This document shows positions 1 to 13,413 of a DNA stretch of 64,000 nucleotides, in pieces (the first letter of the stretch is position 1; the number at the start of each line of letters is the position of its first letter). The position numbers and the translations under genes are program-made. The DNA is from Marinobacter sp. es.048 (lineage in GTDB: Bacteria > Pseudomonadota > Gammaproteobacteria > Pseudomonadales > Oleiphilaceae), in contig NZ_FYFA01000002.1 of the NCBI RefSeq assembly GCF_900188435.1, positions 1,488,001 through 1,552,000 on the forward strand, written 5' to 3'. The notes beneath the pieces were generated by a model. The model saw only the letters and a list, made by a program, of their open reading frames with translations. It made no database searches and was not told where the DNA came from.

Positions 1-919
1 GCCAGTCGGCCGCCACGTCCAGCCGGAGGTCGTTGATCCGGTAGGCACCGGTGACGTCGCGAAGGACCAGGGCCTGTCCGTCGTCCCGGTAACGAAAGGA
101 AGCGGAATGGATGACTGTTTCGTTATCGATGCGAAGGCCCTCCCCGGTGCGCCCGCCTGCGGTAAACCTTGTGCTGGAAGAGAGATCATAACTTCCGCTC
201 AGGCTGCCATAACTGGGCAGCGGCTGGCCGGTGCCGGAATCAACGGAGACGCCATGGTTCAGGGGACTGTTGCTGTAACGGATCGCGCCTACTTCCCAAT
301 CCCCAGTTAGTCTGGGCGCATTCAGAGTCAGAGTGTCGCCTACCAGGTCCAACGTTACACCCAACGCTTCCACGTTCATGGTGATATCGTCCAGAAAAAC
401 CTCATTGCCATTGGTGCGATACCCGAGGCGACCACCGGTCATGGTGTAGGCAGAGTCAAACGTGTAGCCAGAGCCACCAACGGAGCTTCCCTGGCTTATA
501 GTCAAATACCCTTCCAGAGAATGATCGAAGAAGATGCCCCCCATACTGACACCAGGCGCCCCTGCAAGCAGGATATCACCGAACTCGATCCGGCGGTCTT
601 CAACCAGGTAATCGAGATTAAGGGACGCATGCTCCTCAATATCTATCTGGATGAGATGAAATGCCTGACCCGAAGGATCAAAGGCTGAACCGATACGGAA
701 GCCTTCGAGATGAATGCCATTGCCATCATCAATAAAAGACAACCGATCTGCGGTCAGGCCAAGATCGAGCTCCACGGACAAGCCACTCTGGCCACTGATG
801 CTTGCCAGAGTAGAATCGTCCAGGCTTTTCATGTCAGCGACCACCGGGGAGGCGAGGATCACACAAAACAGCCCGCTGGCAATCGGGGCAAGTTGTTTTA
901 TGCTATCTGGCGCGCCCAT
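1..919 (-). CDS. Exported FilA/DUF6160-like protein (C-terminus cut by window edge)
   Basis: An open frame runs leftward from ATG 919 to the window edge (306 codons, no stop seen), so the C-terminus is missing. The N-terminus has a hydrophobic signal segment ending near VVA, then the motif KSLDDSTLASISGQSGL. The same L-D-x-x-L-S-x-(I/V)-(S/T)-G-Q pattern opens the two genes upstream. I associate it with the FilA/DUF6160 family of exported proteins in Pseudomonas, Acinetobacter and Marinobacter; their biochemical role is not established to my knowledge. The rest is Gly/Asp/Ser-rich with alternating hydrophobic strands, as expected of a secreted beta-rich protein. GAAGAGG lies about 9 nt before the ATG and supports this start. 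It lies 20 bp after the gene at 940-1488 and is the third cistron of a likely operon. Family call by motif only. Confidence 0.72.
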   Translation of the reverse strand, partial: MGAPDSIKQLAPIASGLFCVILASPVVADMKSLDDSTLASISGQSGLSVELDLGLTADRLSFIDDGNGIHLEGFRIGSAFDPSGQAFHLIQIDIEEHASLNLDYLVEDRRIEFGDILLAGAPGVSMGGIFFDHSLEGYLTISQGSSVGGSGYTFDSAYTMTGGRLGYRTNGNEVFLDDITMNVEALGVTLDLVGDTLTLNAPRLTGDWEVGAIRYSNSPLNHGVSVDSGTGQPLPSYGSLSGSYDLSSSTRFTAGGRTGEGLRIDNETVIHSASFRYRDDGQALVLRDVTGAYRINDLRLDVAADW

Positions 920-939
920 AACCGTTAACCTCTTCAATC

Positions 940-1488
940 TCATGGATTCCCCGTCGGAAACACGAGCAGGTTACCCTCCATCACAACGTCCCCTCGCATA
1001 TCGACAGAGAATGTGTCGGTCTGCTGAAAGCCAGGGTCGGTGGGCCGGGCCGTGCTGCTCGAGGAAATCTTGAATTGAACGTCGTTGAACCGAACAGTAT
1101 TGGGCAGCCCAAGCTCCAGCACATCCCGATTGAACAGCTCGCCATCACCACCGAACCCCGAATCGACTGTGCGGACCCGCAGTGTCAGGCCCTCAAACGC
1201 GAAATTGCCCCGAATGTCATCAAGCACCATCCATCCGCCGTTTTCTTTCAGACGGTAGGCAAAACGGGCGCCACACTTCCTGTCCACGTCATCACAACGT
1301 CCGAAATAACTGCTCTCAACCGGACCGCCCATTTCATTGATGCTGATGTCGCCGGACAGGTAGATCCCCCCTTGGCCTGAGATCCCGGAGAGAGCTTCAT
1401 CACCTAGTCAGGAGAGTTCTGCGAGAGTCGGCAGCGGAAGCAGCAAAACCGTTGGAGTGAGCGACGTGCTGCGCATGATGTAGTTCAT
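940..1488 (-). pseudogene. FilA/DUF6160-like exported protein interrupted by an in-frame TGA
   Basis: The frame begins at ATG 1488, which overlaps the TGA of the upstream gene (ATGA coupling). It encodes a signal-peptide-like start (MNYIMRSTSLTPTVLLLPLP, then TLAELS) and hits TGA at 1410-1408 (codon 27). The same frame then resumes with LGDEALSGISGQGGIYLSG, the motif that opens both neighbouring paralogues, and stays open to 940, giving 182 residues in all. The ORF usually called here, starting at ATG 1332, lacks the signal peptide and the motif. So this is either a nonsense-mutated gene, a read-through gene, or a base error at one position. Downstream coding quality looks intact: no other stop, and Cys pairs are present. 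Function unknown. Confidence 0.75.
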
Positions 1489-2468
1489 TGGCTCAGATCC
1501 CTCGTTTTAATATTGAGATGCTGTATCAGCATTCCTTGTATGCGGGCAGAGTCAAAATCGTGGTCGCCAACACTGAAATTTCCGGTCTTCAGATTGCTGC
1601 GAAATTCCGGGTTGATGTAATAAAACTCGTAAAAATCCCAGGCTGCCGCATCCCTGCTACCCCTGAAACCGTCAGCACCGATCCCGCCCGGTTGAGGGCG
1701 TCGAGTCGGGGCCACCTCCAGCACAAAGTTTCCACTGTCATCAACGTCGAAGAATACCGGCTGAAGCTGGTTGCCCATGGCCAGCTCAAAGGCAAAATTG
1801 CTCATCAGTATTCGTGAGCCGCAGGTGGAGCCGTCCTGTGTGCAGGCATTGATAGTCAGGAGAACAATCAGTTGGTCAAACAGATTCCCGGAAGAGTCTG
1901 CCTGGGAGAGTCCCTCACCGCGGTCAATGATATCCACGTTCACATTCCCGGTCAGCGTCTCAATCTTGCCGGAGAGAACACCCATTGATTCACCGAATCC
2001 CAGTCGGAAACCGACGACTTCGTCGGTATCTTCGTCGAAGGCAAACTCGAGGAAAGGATTCTGGATGAAAAAAGGAACGATCTCCCCTTCGGCATAGGCG
2101 CTGCCGTCGTGCTTTCGGTGGTTCGGAGCTTTGGGGTTGGCGTCAAAGTAAGCCTGATTGTTGATGTAGCCAAGGGCGAAATCCTCGATATAGACATCCG
2201 AGGTGCCCGGCTTTTCACCATCCCGTTCGTAACGGCCCATTTCCAGGACATCCACATTGGCCTGGATGTCGATATCCATTCCAAGATTGACCCGGGTATA
2301 AGCGGTATTGTCGTTGGCATCAGGATGGTATTGGCGGTCAACCGATACAAAAGCCTGCCCTGTGACCTCTGACATCTGTTGATCTGAAATCGGGCGCAGT
2401 GCGGCGTTGACCCCCGAGGCCAAAAAAGGCAGAAGGAAAAACGAAGAAATTTTTTTACTCATAGTCAC
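1485..2468 (-). CDS. Exported FilA/DUF6160-like protein, first gene of a three-gene operon
   Basis: 327 residues. It has a signal peptide (basic start MTMSKK, hydrophobic SFFLLPFLASGV, cleavage near VNA) followed by LRPISDQQMSEVTGQAFVSV, the family motif. The body is rich in Asp, Asn and Gly with many strand-like segments; there are no recognisable catalytic motifs and a single Cys pair (INACTQDGSTCG). I relate it to the FilA/DUF6160 exported proteins on the N-terminal motif; a surface or periplasmic location is inferred. The start ATG 2468 is preceded by GGTGAG. The stop overlaps the next start. Upstream lie two palindromes (2583-2594 and 2603-2616) that could be operators. Confidence 0.7.
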   Translation of the reverse strand: MTMSKKISSFFLLPFLASGVNAALRPISDQQMSEVTGQAFVSVDRQYHPDANDNTAYTRVNLGMDIDIQANVDVLEMGRYERDGEKPGTSDVYIEDFALGYINNQAYFDANPKAPNHRKHDGSAYAEGEIVPFFIQNPFLEFAFDEDTDEVVGFRLGFGESMGVLSGKIETLTGNVNVDIIDRGEGLSQADSSGNLFDQLIVLLTINACTQDGSTCGSRILMSNFAFELAMGNQLQPVFFDVDDSGNFVLEVAPTRRPQPGGIGADGFRGSRDAAAWDFYEFYYINPEFRSNLKTGNFSVGDHDFDSARIQGMLIQHLNIKTRDLSQ

Positions 2469-2582
2469 ATCTCACCGCTGCCGCTTTTTATTTTTGGCGG
2501 CTGATTTAAAGATGGCTGATGAGCGTCTCTGAGGCTGGCTTGGATTTTTGATGTTGTTTTAGCCAGTTCTTTTACAGAGGTT

Positions 2583-2616
2583 TAACCGCGGTTACATGTT
2601 GTCACTGTGCACAGTG
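2583..2616. promoter_or_regulatory. Two palindromes upstream of the DUF6160-like operon
   Basis: TAACCGCGGTTA (2583-2594) and CACTGTGCACAGTG (2603-2616) are both perfect palindromes whose centres are 21 bp apart, two helical turns. They lie between the rRNA terminator and the start of the exported-protein operon, about 115-150 bp before its ATG. A dimeric regulator site is a reasonable inference; the regulator is unknown. The rest of 2469-2654 holds no gene. Confidence 0.35.
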
Positions 2617-2650
2617 TCATGGTTTTGGGATTTGCCGAATTTCAGGCAAT

Positions 2651-2682
2651 AAAAAACCCCAGCATCGAGGATGCTGGGGTTT
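2651..2682 (-). terminator. Rho-independent terminator of the rRNA operon
   Basis: Stem AACCCCAGCATC/GATGCTGGGGTT with a GAG loop, followed on the minus strand by six T residues (read as A at 2651-2656). It sits 13 bp downstream of the 5S gene. Confidence 0.93.
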
Positions 2683-2694
2683 AGGAATTAGGAG

Positions 2695-2810
2695 CCTGAC
2701 GATGACCTACTCTCACATGGGCAACGCCACACTACCATCGGCGCAGGTCTGTTTCACGTCTGAGTTCGGGATGGGATCAGGTGGTTCCAGACCGCTATGG
2801 TCGTCAGGCA
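2695..2810 (-). rRNA. rrf: 5S ribosomal RNA
   Basis: On the minus strand the sequence opens TGCCTGACGACCATAGCG and ends GGTCATCGTCAGGC, so the ends pair. The internal CCATCCCGAACTCAG is the typical bacterial 5S core. Length is about 116 nt. Last gene of the operon, followed by a strong terminator. Confidence 0.96.
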
Positions 2811-2910
2811 AAACGGTTGATCACTGGGGGACGAGATGGAGCTGAGTGATGTTGATTTCGTATGAGCGGTTAGGCTCTGCGTTATCCGCAATTGTCTTGG
2901 GTGTTATATA

Positions 2911-5798
<2,888 letters not shown>

Positions 5799-6000
5799 TA
5801 TATAACCCCAAGACAACTGATCACGAAGTCGCGTCTTCACCAGGCAAGCCTGATGGCAACGTTTTCTTCGAGACAGCCACTTGAAGCAATAGAACAACCA
5901 CTTCAACGACAACACCGGATAACGCTTGAAATCGTTATCACTCTGATCAATGAATTCCGGAGATAATGGAATCCATCAATCGTGTTCTATCTCGTCCAAT

Positions 6001-6013
6001 TTGTTAAAGAGCA
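6001..6013 (-). promoter_or_regulatory. boxA antitermination site in the 16S-23S spacer
   Basis: The minus strand reads TGCTCTTTAACAA, the canonical rrn boxA bound by NusB/S10. It lies between tRNA-Ala and 23S. The remainder of the spacer (5799-6463) holds only the two tRNAs and processing stems. Confidence 0.9.
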
Positions 6014-6125
6014 AATCTGACCCAGTGATCAGAAAGAAGATCTTCAGCGATAACTCTTAATCGAGTCACACAACTGAAAAGCTTGTTTCTGTACACTGCT
6101 AACCTAAGTTAGTCAGTAAAATGTT

Positions 6126-6201
6126 TGGTGGAGCTAGGCAGGATCGAACTGCCGACCTCCTGCGTGCAAGGCAGGCGCTCTCCCAGCTGAGCTATAGCCC
6201 C
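6126..6201 (-). tRNA. tRNA-Ala(TGC)
   Basis: 76 nt on the minus strand, starting GGGGCTATAGCTCAGCTGGG and ending with an encoded CCA. The anticodon loop CTTGCACG gives TGC. Acceptor GGGGCTA pairs with TAGCTCC by one wobble. Standard member of an rrn spacer pair. Confidence 0.98.
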
Positions 6202-6297
6202 AATATAAAGCTATCAAGAATTGCGTAGATCTAGGCGTGTTCGGGCGCCACATAGCCTGCTATGCAAGTCCGGACACAACGACGAGCTACGTAATTC

Positions 6298-6374
<77 letters not shown>

Positions 6375-6463
6375 AAAACACGGGCCTGCAAAGACCCATC
6401 TGCTCTCTTTATTAGCCAACCAAGTAATTCGTGTGGACTCTGACCGAAGCATTCGGCTTCGTT

Positions 6464-8003
<1,540 letters not shown>

Positions 8004-8130
8004 AAATCATACAAGAATCCGAAGATTCTCTATTCTTGCTCAAGACAAAACTCAATTTCGACGAGTCACTGTCCTGATATTTCGTATCCGAAATACCTCG
8101 GCCAGCGCCCACACGAATTACTTGGTCAAC

Positions 8131-8143
8131 TTTTTAAAGAGCG
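8131..8143 (-). promoter_or_regulatory. Leader boxA of the rRNA operon
   Basis: The minus strand reads CGCTCTTTAAAAA, a one-to-two base variant of boxA, between the promoters and 16S. Confidence 0.75.
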
Positions 8144-8172
8144 TTTGAGCTGTTGCTCAATCAAGGCCGCGT

Positions 8173-8200
8173 ATTCTACATCGTTCCGCTGCCTTGTCAA
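8173..8200 (-). promoter_or_regulatory. rrn promoter, copy nearest 16S
   Basis: Minus strand TTGACA (8200-8195), 16-bp spacer, TAGAAT (8178-8173), then a GC-rich discriminator ACGCGGCC typical of stringently controlled rRNA promoters. Confidence 0.85.
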
Positions 8201-8277
8201 CCGTTTATTTTTCGATGTTTTCCGTCTCCGGAAAGCGCCGAAAAATGACCCGGCTTACTGCTTGTTTCGAGGCGCGC

Positions 8278-8305
8278 ATTCTACAGTGAATCGCCTGCCT
8301 GTCAA
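8278..8305 (-). promoter_or_regulatory. rrn promoter, middle copy
   Basis: Minus strand TTGACA (8305-8300), 16-bp spacer, TAGAAT (8283-8278), then GCGCGCC. Same architecture as the other two copies. Confidence 0.85.
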
Positions 8306-8409
8306 CTGCTTTCTGAAGAATTTTGAAACTCATTTTCTTCAGCGCTTTCAAACAGTTACCTTTCGATTTTTGAGCCGCCTCAACGGTGCTCCCCTCGAAA
8401 GAGATGGGC

Positions 8410-8437
8410 ATTCTACAGACTTGCCGAAGGGTGTCAA
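8410..8437 (-). promoter_or_regulatory. rrn promoter, distal copy
   Basis: Minus strand TTGACA (8437-8432), 16-bp spacer, TAGAAT (8415-8410), then GCCCATC. It lies only 40 bp downstream of the tyrS stop codon. Confidence 0.82.
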
Positions 8438-8476
8438 CGGCGACTCTGAAAAAAACTCAAAATCGCCCAAAATCGA

Positions 8477-9679
8477 TCACGCAGTAATCAGAACACGGGC
8501 GATCTTCTTCTTGCCCGCCTGGATCACGCAATCATCACCTTCCACAAACATCCGATCGCCTTCGAATTTCTGACCATTCACAAAGACGGCGCCACGCCCC
8601 AGGACGTCCCGAGCTGCCGCACCATTCTTGACCAACCCGGCCAGGCGAAGCACCGCAGCCATCGGAATTTCGGACTGCCCCTCCAAAGGCACCTCAACAG
8701 TCGGCACATTGTCCGGGATCTCGCCGAGCGCCACTCGGTTACCGGCTGACTTGTGAGCGGTCCGGGCCGCCTCTTCATCGTGAAAGCGGGTAATGATCTC
8801 TTCCGCGAGCAGCTTTTTATAGTCTTGGGGGTTGGCGCCATCAACAACTGCCTTACGGAACTCGTCCACCTCGGCAAGCGGCCGGAAGCTCAGCAGTTCA
8901 AAGTAGCGCCACAGGAGATCATCCGGCATGGAGAGCAGCTTGGTGTACATTTCGCCAGGCGAGTCGTTGACGCCCACATAGTTCCCCAAGGACTTGGACA
9001 TCTTCTGGACACCATCAAGCCCTTCCAGAATTGGCATGGTGAGGATCACCTGGGGCAACTGGCCGTAATGCTTCTGCAGAATACGCCCCATCAGGAGATT
9101 GAACTTCTGGTCGGTACCGCCCAGCTCAACATCCGCCTCCATGGCCACAGAGTCATAACCCTGAACCAGAGGATAGAGAAACTCGTGAATCGCAATCGCC
9201 TGCTCGGCACGGTAGCGCTTGGTGAAGTCATCCCGCTCCAGCATGCGCGCAACGGTGTATTGCCCCGCCAGCTTGATCATATCGGCGGCGCTCATCTTGC
9301 CCATCCAGTCGGAATTGAACATGACGCGCGTTTTTGCGGGATCGAGGATCTTGAACACCTGCTCTTTATAGCTGACCGCGTTCTCGGCGACCTGTTGCTC
9401 TGTTAGAGGAGGACGTGTGGCGCTTTTACCGGTGGGATCGCCGATCATTCCGGTGAAATCTCCAATCAGAAACATCACCTCGTGACCAAGATCCTGGAAC
9501 TGCCGCAGCTTGTTAATAAGAACGGTGTGCCCAAGATGAAGGTCGGGCGCAGTGGGGTCGAAACCCGCCTTAATCCGCAGCGGACGACCTTCCTTCAATT
9601 TTTCAATGAGCTCATCTTCCGGAATGAGTTCGTCTACGCCTCGCTTGATTATCGCCAACGCTTCATCAATAGATGCCAT
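8477..9679 (-). CDS. tyrS: Tyrosyl-tRNA synthetase
   Basis: 400 residues from ATG 9679; GTG 9688 in the same frame is an alternative 3 codons upstream, with GGGG just before it. Charges tRNA-Tyr in the cytoplasm. The class I HIGH signature appears as PDLHLGHT (residues about 45-52), the KMSKS loop as QKMSKSLGN (about 230), and an S4-type RNA-binding domain covers the last 70 residues ([20 protein letters not shown]). The long form with loop [11 protein letters not shown] resembles the TyrS of Pseudomonas (TyrZ type). It stands just upstream of, and in the same direction as, the rRNA operon; the distal rrn promoter starts 40 bp beyond its stop. The divergent neighbour is the M23 peptidase. Confidence 0.96.
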   Translation of the reverse strand: MASIDEALAIIKRGVDELIPEDELIEKLKEGRPLRIKAGFDPTAPDLHLGHTVLINKLRQFQDLGHEVMFLIGDFTGMIGDPTGKSATRPPLTEQQVAENAVSYKEQVFKILDPAKTRVMFNSDWMGKMSAADMIKLAGQYTVARMLERDDFTKRYRAEQAIAIHEFLYPLVQGYDSVAMEADVELGGTDQKFNLLMGRILQKHYGQLPQVILTMPILEGLDGVQKMSKSLGNYVGVNDSPGEMYTKLLSMPDDLLWRYFELLSFRPLAEVDEFRKAVVDGANPQDYKKLLAEEIITRFHDEEAARTAHKSAGNRVALGEIPDNVPTVEVPLEGQSEIPMAAVLRLAGLVKNGAAARDVLGRGAVFVNGQKFEGDRMFVEGDDCVIQAGKKKIARVLITA

Positions 9680-9974
9680 GAACAACACGTCCCCGCTTTG
9701 ATCTTGGAAAGATTCTGTCAGTTACAGAGTTCAACAAAAGAAATCTGTGAGTTACCTGTTCCCCTGCTACAGTATGCTGACCAGAAATTGACCAACACCG
9801 AGTTTACAGGGCGGCGTATTATAACAATGCTGTCAAAAGAAATCCGGAGGATGGAACAGCAACCGTAATGTTCCACGCTGTCCCGCATGCATTTTATACG
9901 GTAATCTGTTGGACTATACTTGAACCACAGCTTTAATTAGGTAGTACAAGCTGCCGTAATGCCGATTAAAACGG

Positions 9975-11393
9975 GTGCGATACGTGTTAAAAATGTTTCC
10001 CAAAACTCACATTACCATTGCCGCTGCGGCCACCGTTGTTGTTACCGCTGCCATTCTTATGAGCCCCAGCAGCAACGTTGAAGCCAAAAGGATGTCTTAC
10101 GCCCTGGATCTGGAGCAAGGCACCGTTTCCGAAAACGGCGCAACCCCAGAGCAAGCAACACCGCCGAAGGCTCCCGTTGCAGACACCCAGCCGGAAAAAC
10201 CTGGACCCGATATCGCGACAGAGACCGCGCAGCAGGCGAGCTTCTCCGCTCCCGAGCAACCTGTGGCTCCGAAGCAGCCGAAACTGGACTGGCAAACCTT
10301 CGCTATCAAATCTGGCGACACGCTTTCCTCTCTGTTCAAGAAAGCCGGCTTCAATGACGGCATCATGCTTTCAGTCATTCACGGCGACGGCGAGGCCGAA
10401 AAGCTTCAGCGACTCTACGCTGGCGAGACCATCCGATTTGCGACCACGGAAGATGGCTCAATTGCCGCCATTGACCTTCAGAGAAATCGTTTGGAGACCC
10501 TCAAGATCACGAAGGACGGCGAGAGCTTTACCGGCGAAACCGAAGTTCGCAAGCCGGAAGCTCGGCCAGCCTTTGCATCGGGCACAATCGATGGCTCTCT
10601 TTATCTTGCTGCACGCGAAGCCGGCCTAAATGACCGCCTGACCATGGAGCTTGCCGGCATCTTCGGCTGGGATATCGACTTTGTCTACGATGTCCGGAAG
10701 GGCGACCAGTTCGAAGTGGTTTATGAAGAACTCTACCTGGACGGCGAAAAGTTCGACACCGGTCAAATCCTGTCTGCGCGATTTGTTAACCGTGGTGAAG
10801 AAAACCTCGCACTGCTTTATACCGACAGCAACGGTGACAGCGATTATTACGCCCCCGATGGCAAAAGCATGCGCAAGGCATTCCTGCGAACTCCCATCAA
10901 TGCCCGAATTTCTTCTCCCTTCAACCTGCAGCGCCGCCATCCCGTTCTGGACGTTGTCCGCCCGCACGAAGGCACCGATTACGCAGCGCCTCCCGGCACC
11001 CCCATCAAGGCGGCAGGGTCAGGTCGGGTGAAATTCGCCGGCTGGAAAGGTGGATACGGACGCACCGTTATCCTGCAGCACGGTGATAACATTACCACGC
11101 TGTATGCGCACATGAGCCGGCTCGGTAAAGACATCAAGAACGGCACCCGCGTCAAGCAGGGTCAAACCATCGGACATGTTGGCTCGTCGGGCATGGTTAC
11201 CGGCCCTCACCTGCATTACGAGTTCAGGCTGAATGGGGCGCCGCGGAACTCCCGCACGGTCAAGCTGCCGGACGCCAAGCCCATTCCGTCTTCCGAGATG
11301 GCGCGGTTCAAGCAGTTCACTGAACAACGAATCGCACAGTTTGACGTGTTCCGCGAGAGCTACCAGCAACTCGCACTGGCTTCAGACGACTGA
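9975..11393 (+). CDS. M23 family peptidoglycan endopeptidase with N-terminal membrane anchor
   Basis: 472 residues from GTG 9975; GTG 9984 and ATG 9993 are in frame, and ATG 9993 (MFPKTHITIAAAATVVVTAA) is equally plausible. One hydrophobic segment near the N-terminus anchors or exports it to the periplasm. An Ala/Pro-rich linker follows, then a LysM/OapA-like domain (WQTFAIKSGDTLSSLFKKAG, about residues 105-150). The C-terminal LytM domain has the zinc ligands HEGTDY (about 330) and HLHYEF (about 412). It is expected to cleave peptide cross-links in peptidoglycan during growth, as MepM does. The same gene sits between tyrS and anmK in Pseudomonas. The region 9689-9974 carries no gene. Confidence 0.9.
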   Translation: MRYVLKMFPKTHITIAAAATVVVTAAILMSPSSNVEAKRMSYALDLEQGTVSENGATPEQATPPKAPVADTQPEKPGPDIATETAQQASFSAPEQPVAPKQPKLDWQTFAIKSGDTLSSLFKKAGFNDGIMLSVIHGDGEAEKLQRLYAGETIRFATTEDGSIAAIDLQRNRLETLKITKDGESFTGETEVRKPEARPAFASGTIDGSLYLAAREAGLNDRLTMELAGIFGWDIDFVYDVRKGDQFEVVYEELYLDGEKFDTGQILSARFVNRGEENLALLYTDSNGDSDYYAPDGKSMRKAFLRTPINARISSPFNLQRRHPVLDVVRPHEGTDYAAPPGTPIKAAGSGRVKFAGWKGGYGRTVILQHGDNITTLYAHMSRLGKDIKNGTRVKQGQTIGHVGSSGMVTGPHLHYEFRLNGAPRNSRTVKLPDAKPIPSSEMARFKQFTEQRIAQFDVFRESYQQLALASDD

Positions 11394-11400
11394 GCGGGGA

Positions 11401-12498
11401 ATGGAAGCCTGGATTGGTTTAATGTCAGGCACCAGCATGGATGGCATTGATGCCGTGCTGGTGTCTTTCAGTCACAGCACCGTGAAGATCCACGCATCAC
11501 ACACGACCCCCTACCCCGATCAGATTCGCCACCGCCTCATCGCAGCTAGCCAGAACCAGGCCGAACCCGACGAGATCGGGGAGCTGGACACTCTGGTCGG
11601 CACACTGTTTGCCCAGGCCGCAGACGCAGTCATTCAAAGGTCCGAATTCGCTCAGGCAAAGATTCTCGGCATTGGCAGCCACGGACAAACCATCCGACAC
11701 CAGCCTTCCGGCACCGCTCCTTTCTCCATGCAGATCGGCAACCCTTCCGTGCTGTCCGAAGCCACCAGCATCACGACAGTTGCGGATTTCCGAAGACGAG
11801 ACATGGCCGCCGGAGGCCAGGGCGCACCGCTGGTTCCAGCCTTCCACAAGGCCTTTTTCAGCTCAGACACGGAGAACCGCTGCATTCTCAACCTTGGCGG
11901 AATCGCCAACATCACCTGGCTTCCGGCCAGTGACGAGATACCGGCAACCGGTTTCGACACAGGCCCGGCCAACGCACTGATGGATGCCTGGTGCCTGGAC
12001 CAGACCGGGCTTCCTTTTGACAGCGATGGTCATTGGGCCCTTGAGGGGTCGGTCAATCAGGGGCTTCTTGAGGACATGCTTTCCGACGCCTACTTTTCGA
12101 AAGCACCCCCAAAAAGCACTGGGAAAGAGAGGTTCAATCTTGATTGGGTCAGAACACTGGTAAGTCGCCACCCGGACATTCCGGCCGAAGATATTCAGAG
12201 GACCTTGCTGGAACTGACCGTGACAAGCGTCGTGCAACAACTGCCTGAGACCTCGGATCTCAGGATTTACGTGTGTGGCGGCGGAGCGCGAAATCCGCTT
12301 TTGATGGATTCGTTCGCCAAAGCGCTTCCCGAAGTCCCTTTCTCACTGACCTCGGAACTGGGAGTAGACCCTCAAATGGTGGAACCTGTGGCGTTTGCCT
12401 GGCTGGCAAAACAGGCACTGGAGGGCAAGCCAGGGAACTTGCCGGAGGTGACCGGAGCAGCTGGCCCTCGCATTCTGGGCGCCATCTACCCGGCCTGA
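11401..12498 (+). CDS. anmK: Anhydro-N-acetylmuramic acid kinase
   Basis: 365 residues from ATG 11401, with GCGGGGA just before; the frame is open further upstream but that part overlaps the peptidase gene. Phosphorylates and opens 1,6-anhydro-MurNAc to MurNAc-6-phosphate in peptidoglycan recycling. The N-terminal phosphate loop GLMSGTSMDGIDAV is diagnostic, and GFDTGPANALMDAW and YVCGGGARNP are further family motifs. It follows the endopeptidase by 7 bp, so a wall-turnover enzyme and a recycling kinase are probably co-transcribed. Its stop faces the erpA stop 11 bp away. Confidence 0.96.
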   Translation: MEAWIGLMSGTSMDGIDAVLVSFSHSTVKIHASHTTPYPDQIRHRLIAASQNQAEPDEIGELDTLVGTLFAQAADAVIQRSEFAQAKILGIGSHGQTIRHQPSGTAPFSMQIGNPSVLSEATSITTVADFRRRDMAAGGQGAPLVPAFHKAFFSSDTENRCILNLGGIANITWLPASDEIPATGFDTGPANALMDAWCLDQTGLPFDSDGHWALEGSVNQGLLEDMLSDAYFSKAPPKSTGKERFNLDWVRTLVSRHPDIPAEDIQRTLLELTVTSVVQQLPETSDLRIYVCGGGARNPLLMDSFAKALPEVPFSLTSELGVDPQMVEPVAFAWLAKQALEGKPGNLPEVTGAAGPRILGAIYPA

Positions 12499-12509
12499 CG
12501 TTTTTCCAA

Positions 12510-12863
12510 TCAGATAGAGAAGGAACTACCACACCCGCAGGTGGAGCTGGCGTTGGGATTCTGGACCACAAACTGCGAGCCCTGCAGCCCTTCCTGATAA
12601 TCAATAGTGGCACCCACGAGATACTGGTAACTCATCGGATCCACCAGAAGAGAAACGCCGTCACGCTCGATCACAGTGTCCTCCTCGTCCTGACTTTCAT
12701 CAAACGAGAAGCCGTACTGAAATCCGGAGCAGCCCCCGCCCGTCACAAAGACACGAAGTTTGAGTTCGGGGTTCTCTTCTTCCTCGATCAACTCACGTAC
12801 TTTGGCAACGGCACTGTCACTGAAGAACAGCGGCGTGGCTATTTGTTGCTGAACTGCGCTCAA
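12510..12863 (-). CDS. erpA: Iron-sulfur cluster insertion protein ErpA
   Basis: 117 residues. A-type carrier that delivers Fe-S clusters to apo-proteins. The three conserved cysteines are seen in [13 protein letters not shown] and near the C-terminus in TCGCGSSF. Length and the acidic middle ([14 protein letters not shown]) fit ErpA. It converges on anmK and lies 63 bp downstream of the bactofilin gene. Same position as in Pseudomonas. Confidence 0.96.
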   Translation of the reverse strand: MSAVQQQIATPLFFSDSAVAKVRELIEEEENPELKLRVFVTGGGCSGFQYGFSFDESQDEEDTVIERDGVSLLVDPMSYQYLVGATIDYQEGLQGSQFVVQNPNASSTCGCGSSFSI

Positions 12864-12926
12864 GTTCGCCTCCGGATTATCATGAACAACTCAGGCGATT
12901 ATGGTATTCCTGACTAAAACAATCAA

Positions 12927-13412
12927 CTATTCGGACTTTCCACCATCGTCCGAGACATCGGGCTGCGGTGCTGAATCGCCAGCAGAAGCCTGCTTTTGGC
13001 CGGATCCTGCAGATTTGGAATCCTGAGAGAGCAACCCGACCGGCTCTCGCTGATGCACCAGATTTCCGTTTACAGACGCACCCATCGCCATTTCAATAAG
13101 ATTGTAGTAAACGCTGCCATTGATAGAGGCTTTTTCCGCCAGTTCAAGATGTGCCGATGCGTAGACATCACCATTCACAGTGCCGTTAATGATGACATGA
13201 GGCGCATTGATATCACCTGTCACTTCGCCAACTTCCGACACCCTAAGTATCGCGTCGGTGCCCTCGTCAGCAACCACCTTGCCGCGAATACGGCCATCCA
13301 CGTGAAGCCCACCACTGAAATGCACATCGCCTTCGACCGTCGTACGGGAAGATATCAAAGTATCAAAATGGCCCGTAGGCCGGCGCGGTTTCTGCTTTTT
13401 CTTGCCAAGCAT
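12927..13412 (-). CDS. Bactofilin (polymer-forming cytoskeletal protein)
   Basis: 161 residues. A short basic N-terminal tail (MLGKKKQKPRRP) precedes the right-handed beta-helix core, seen as repeated G-x-(I/V)-x-G-x-(I/V) steps: VEGDVHFSGGLHVDGRIRGK, GEVTGDINAP, INGTVNGDVYAS, KASINGSVYYN. The tail after about residue 125 is low-complexity. Bactofilins form non-polar filaments on the inner face of the membrane and localise wall enzymes. The upstream gene (13414-14154) ends one base before this start, so the two are coupled; both are close to the peptidoglycan genes anmK and the M23 peptidase. Confidence 0.93.
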   Translation of the reverse strand: MLGKKKQKPRRPTGHFDTLISSRTTVEGDVHFSGGLHVDGRIRGKVVADEGTDAILRVSEVGEVTGDINAPHVIINGTVNGDVYASAHLELAEKASINGSVYYNLIEMAMGASVNGNLVHQREPVGLLSQDSKSAGSGQKQASAGDSAPQPDVSDDGGKSE

Positions 13413-13413
13413 G

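Noticed and set aside
1330..1488. Translating the second exported-protein gene from ATG 1332
   Set aside because: That start would lack the signal peptide and the family motif, both of which are present upstream in the same frame.
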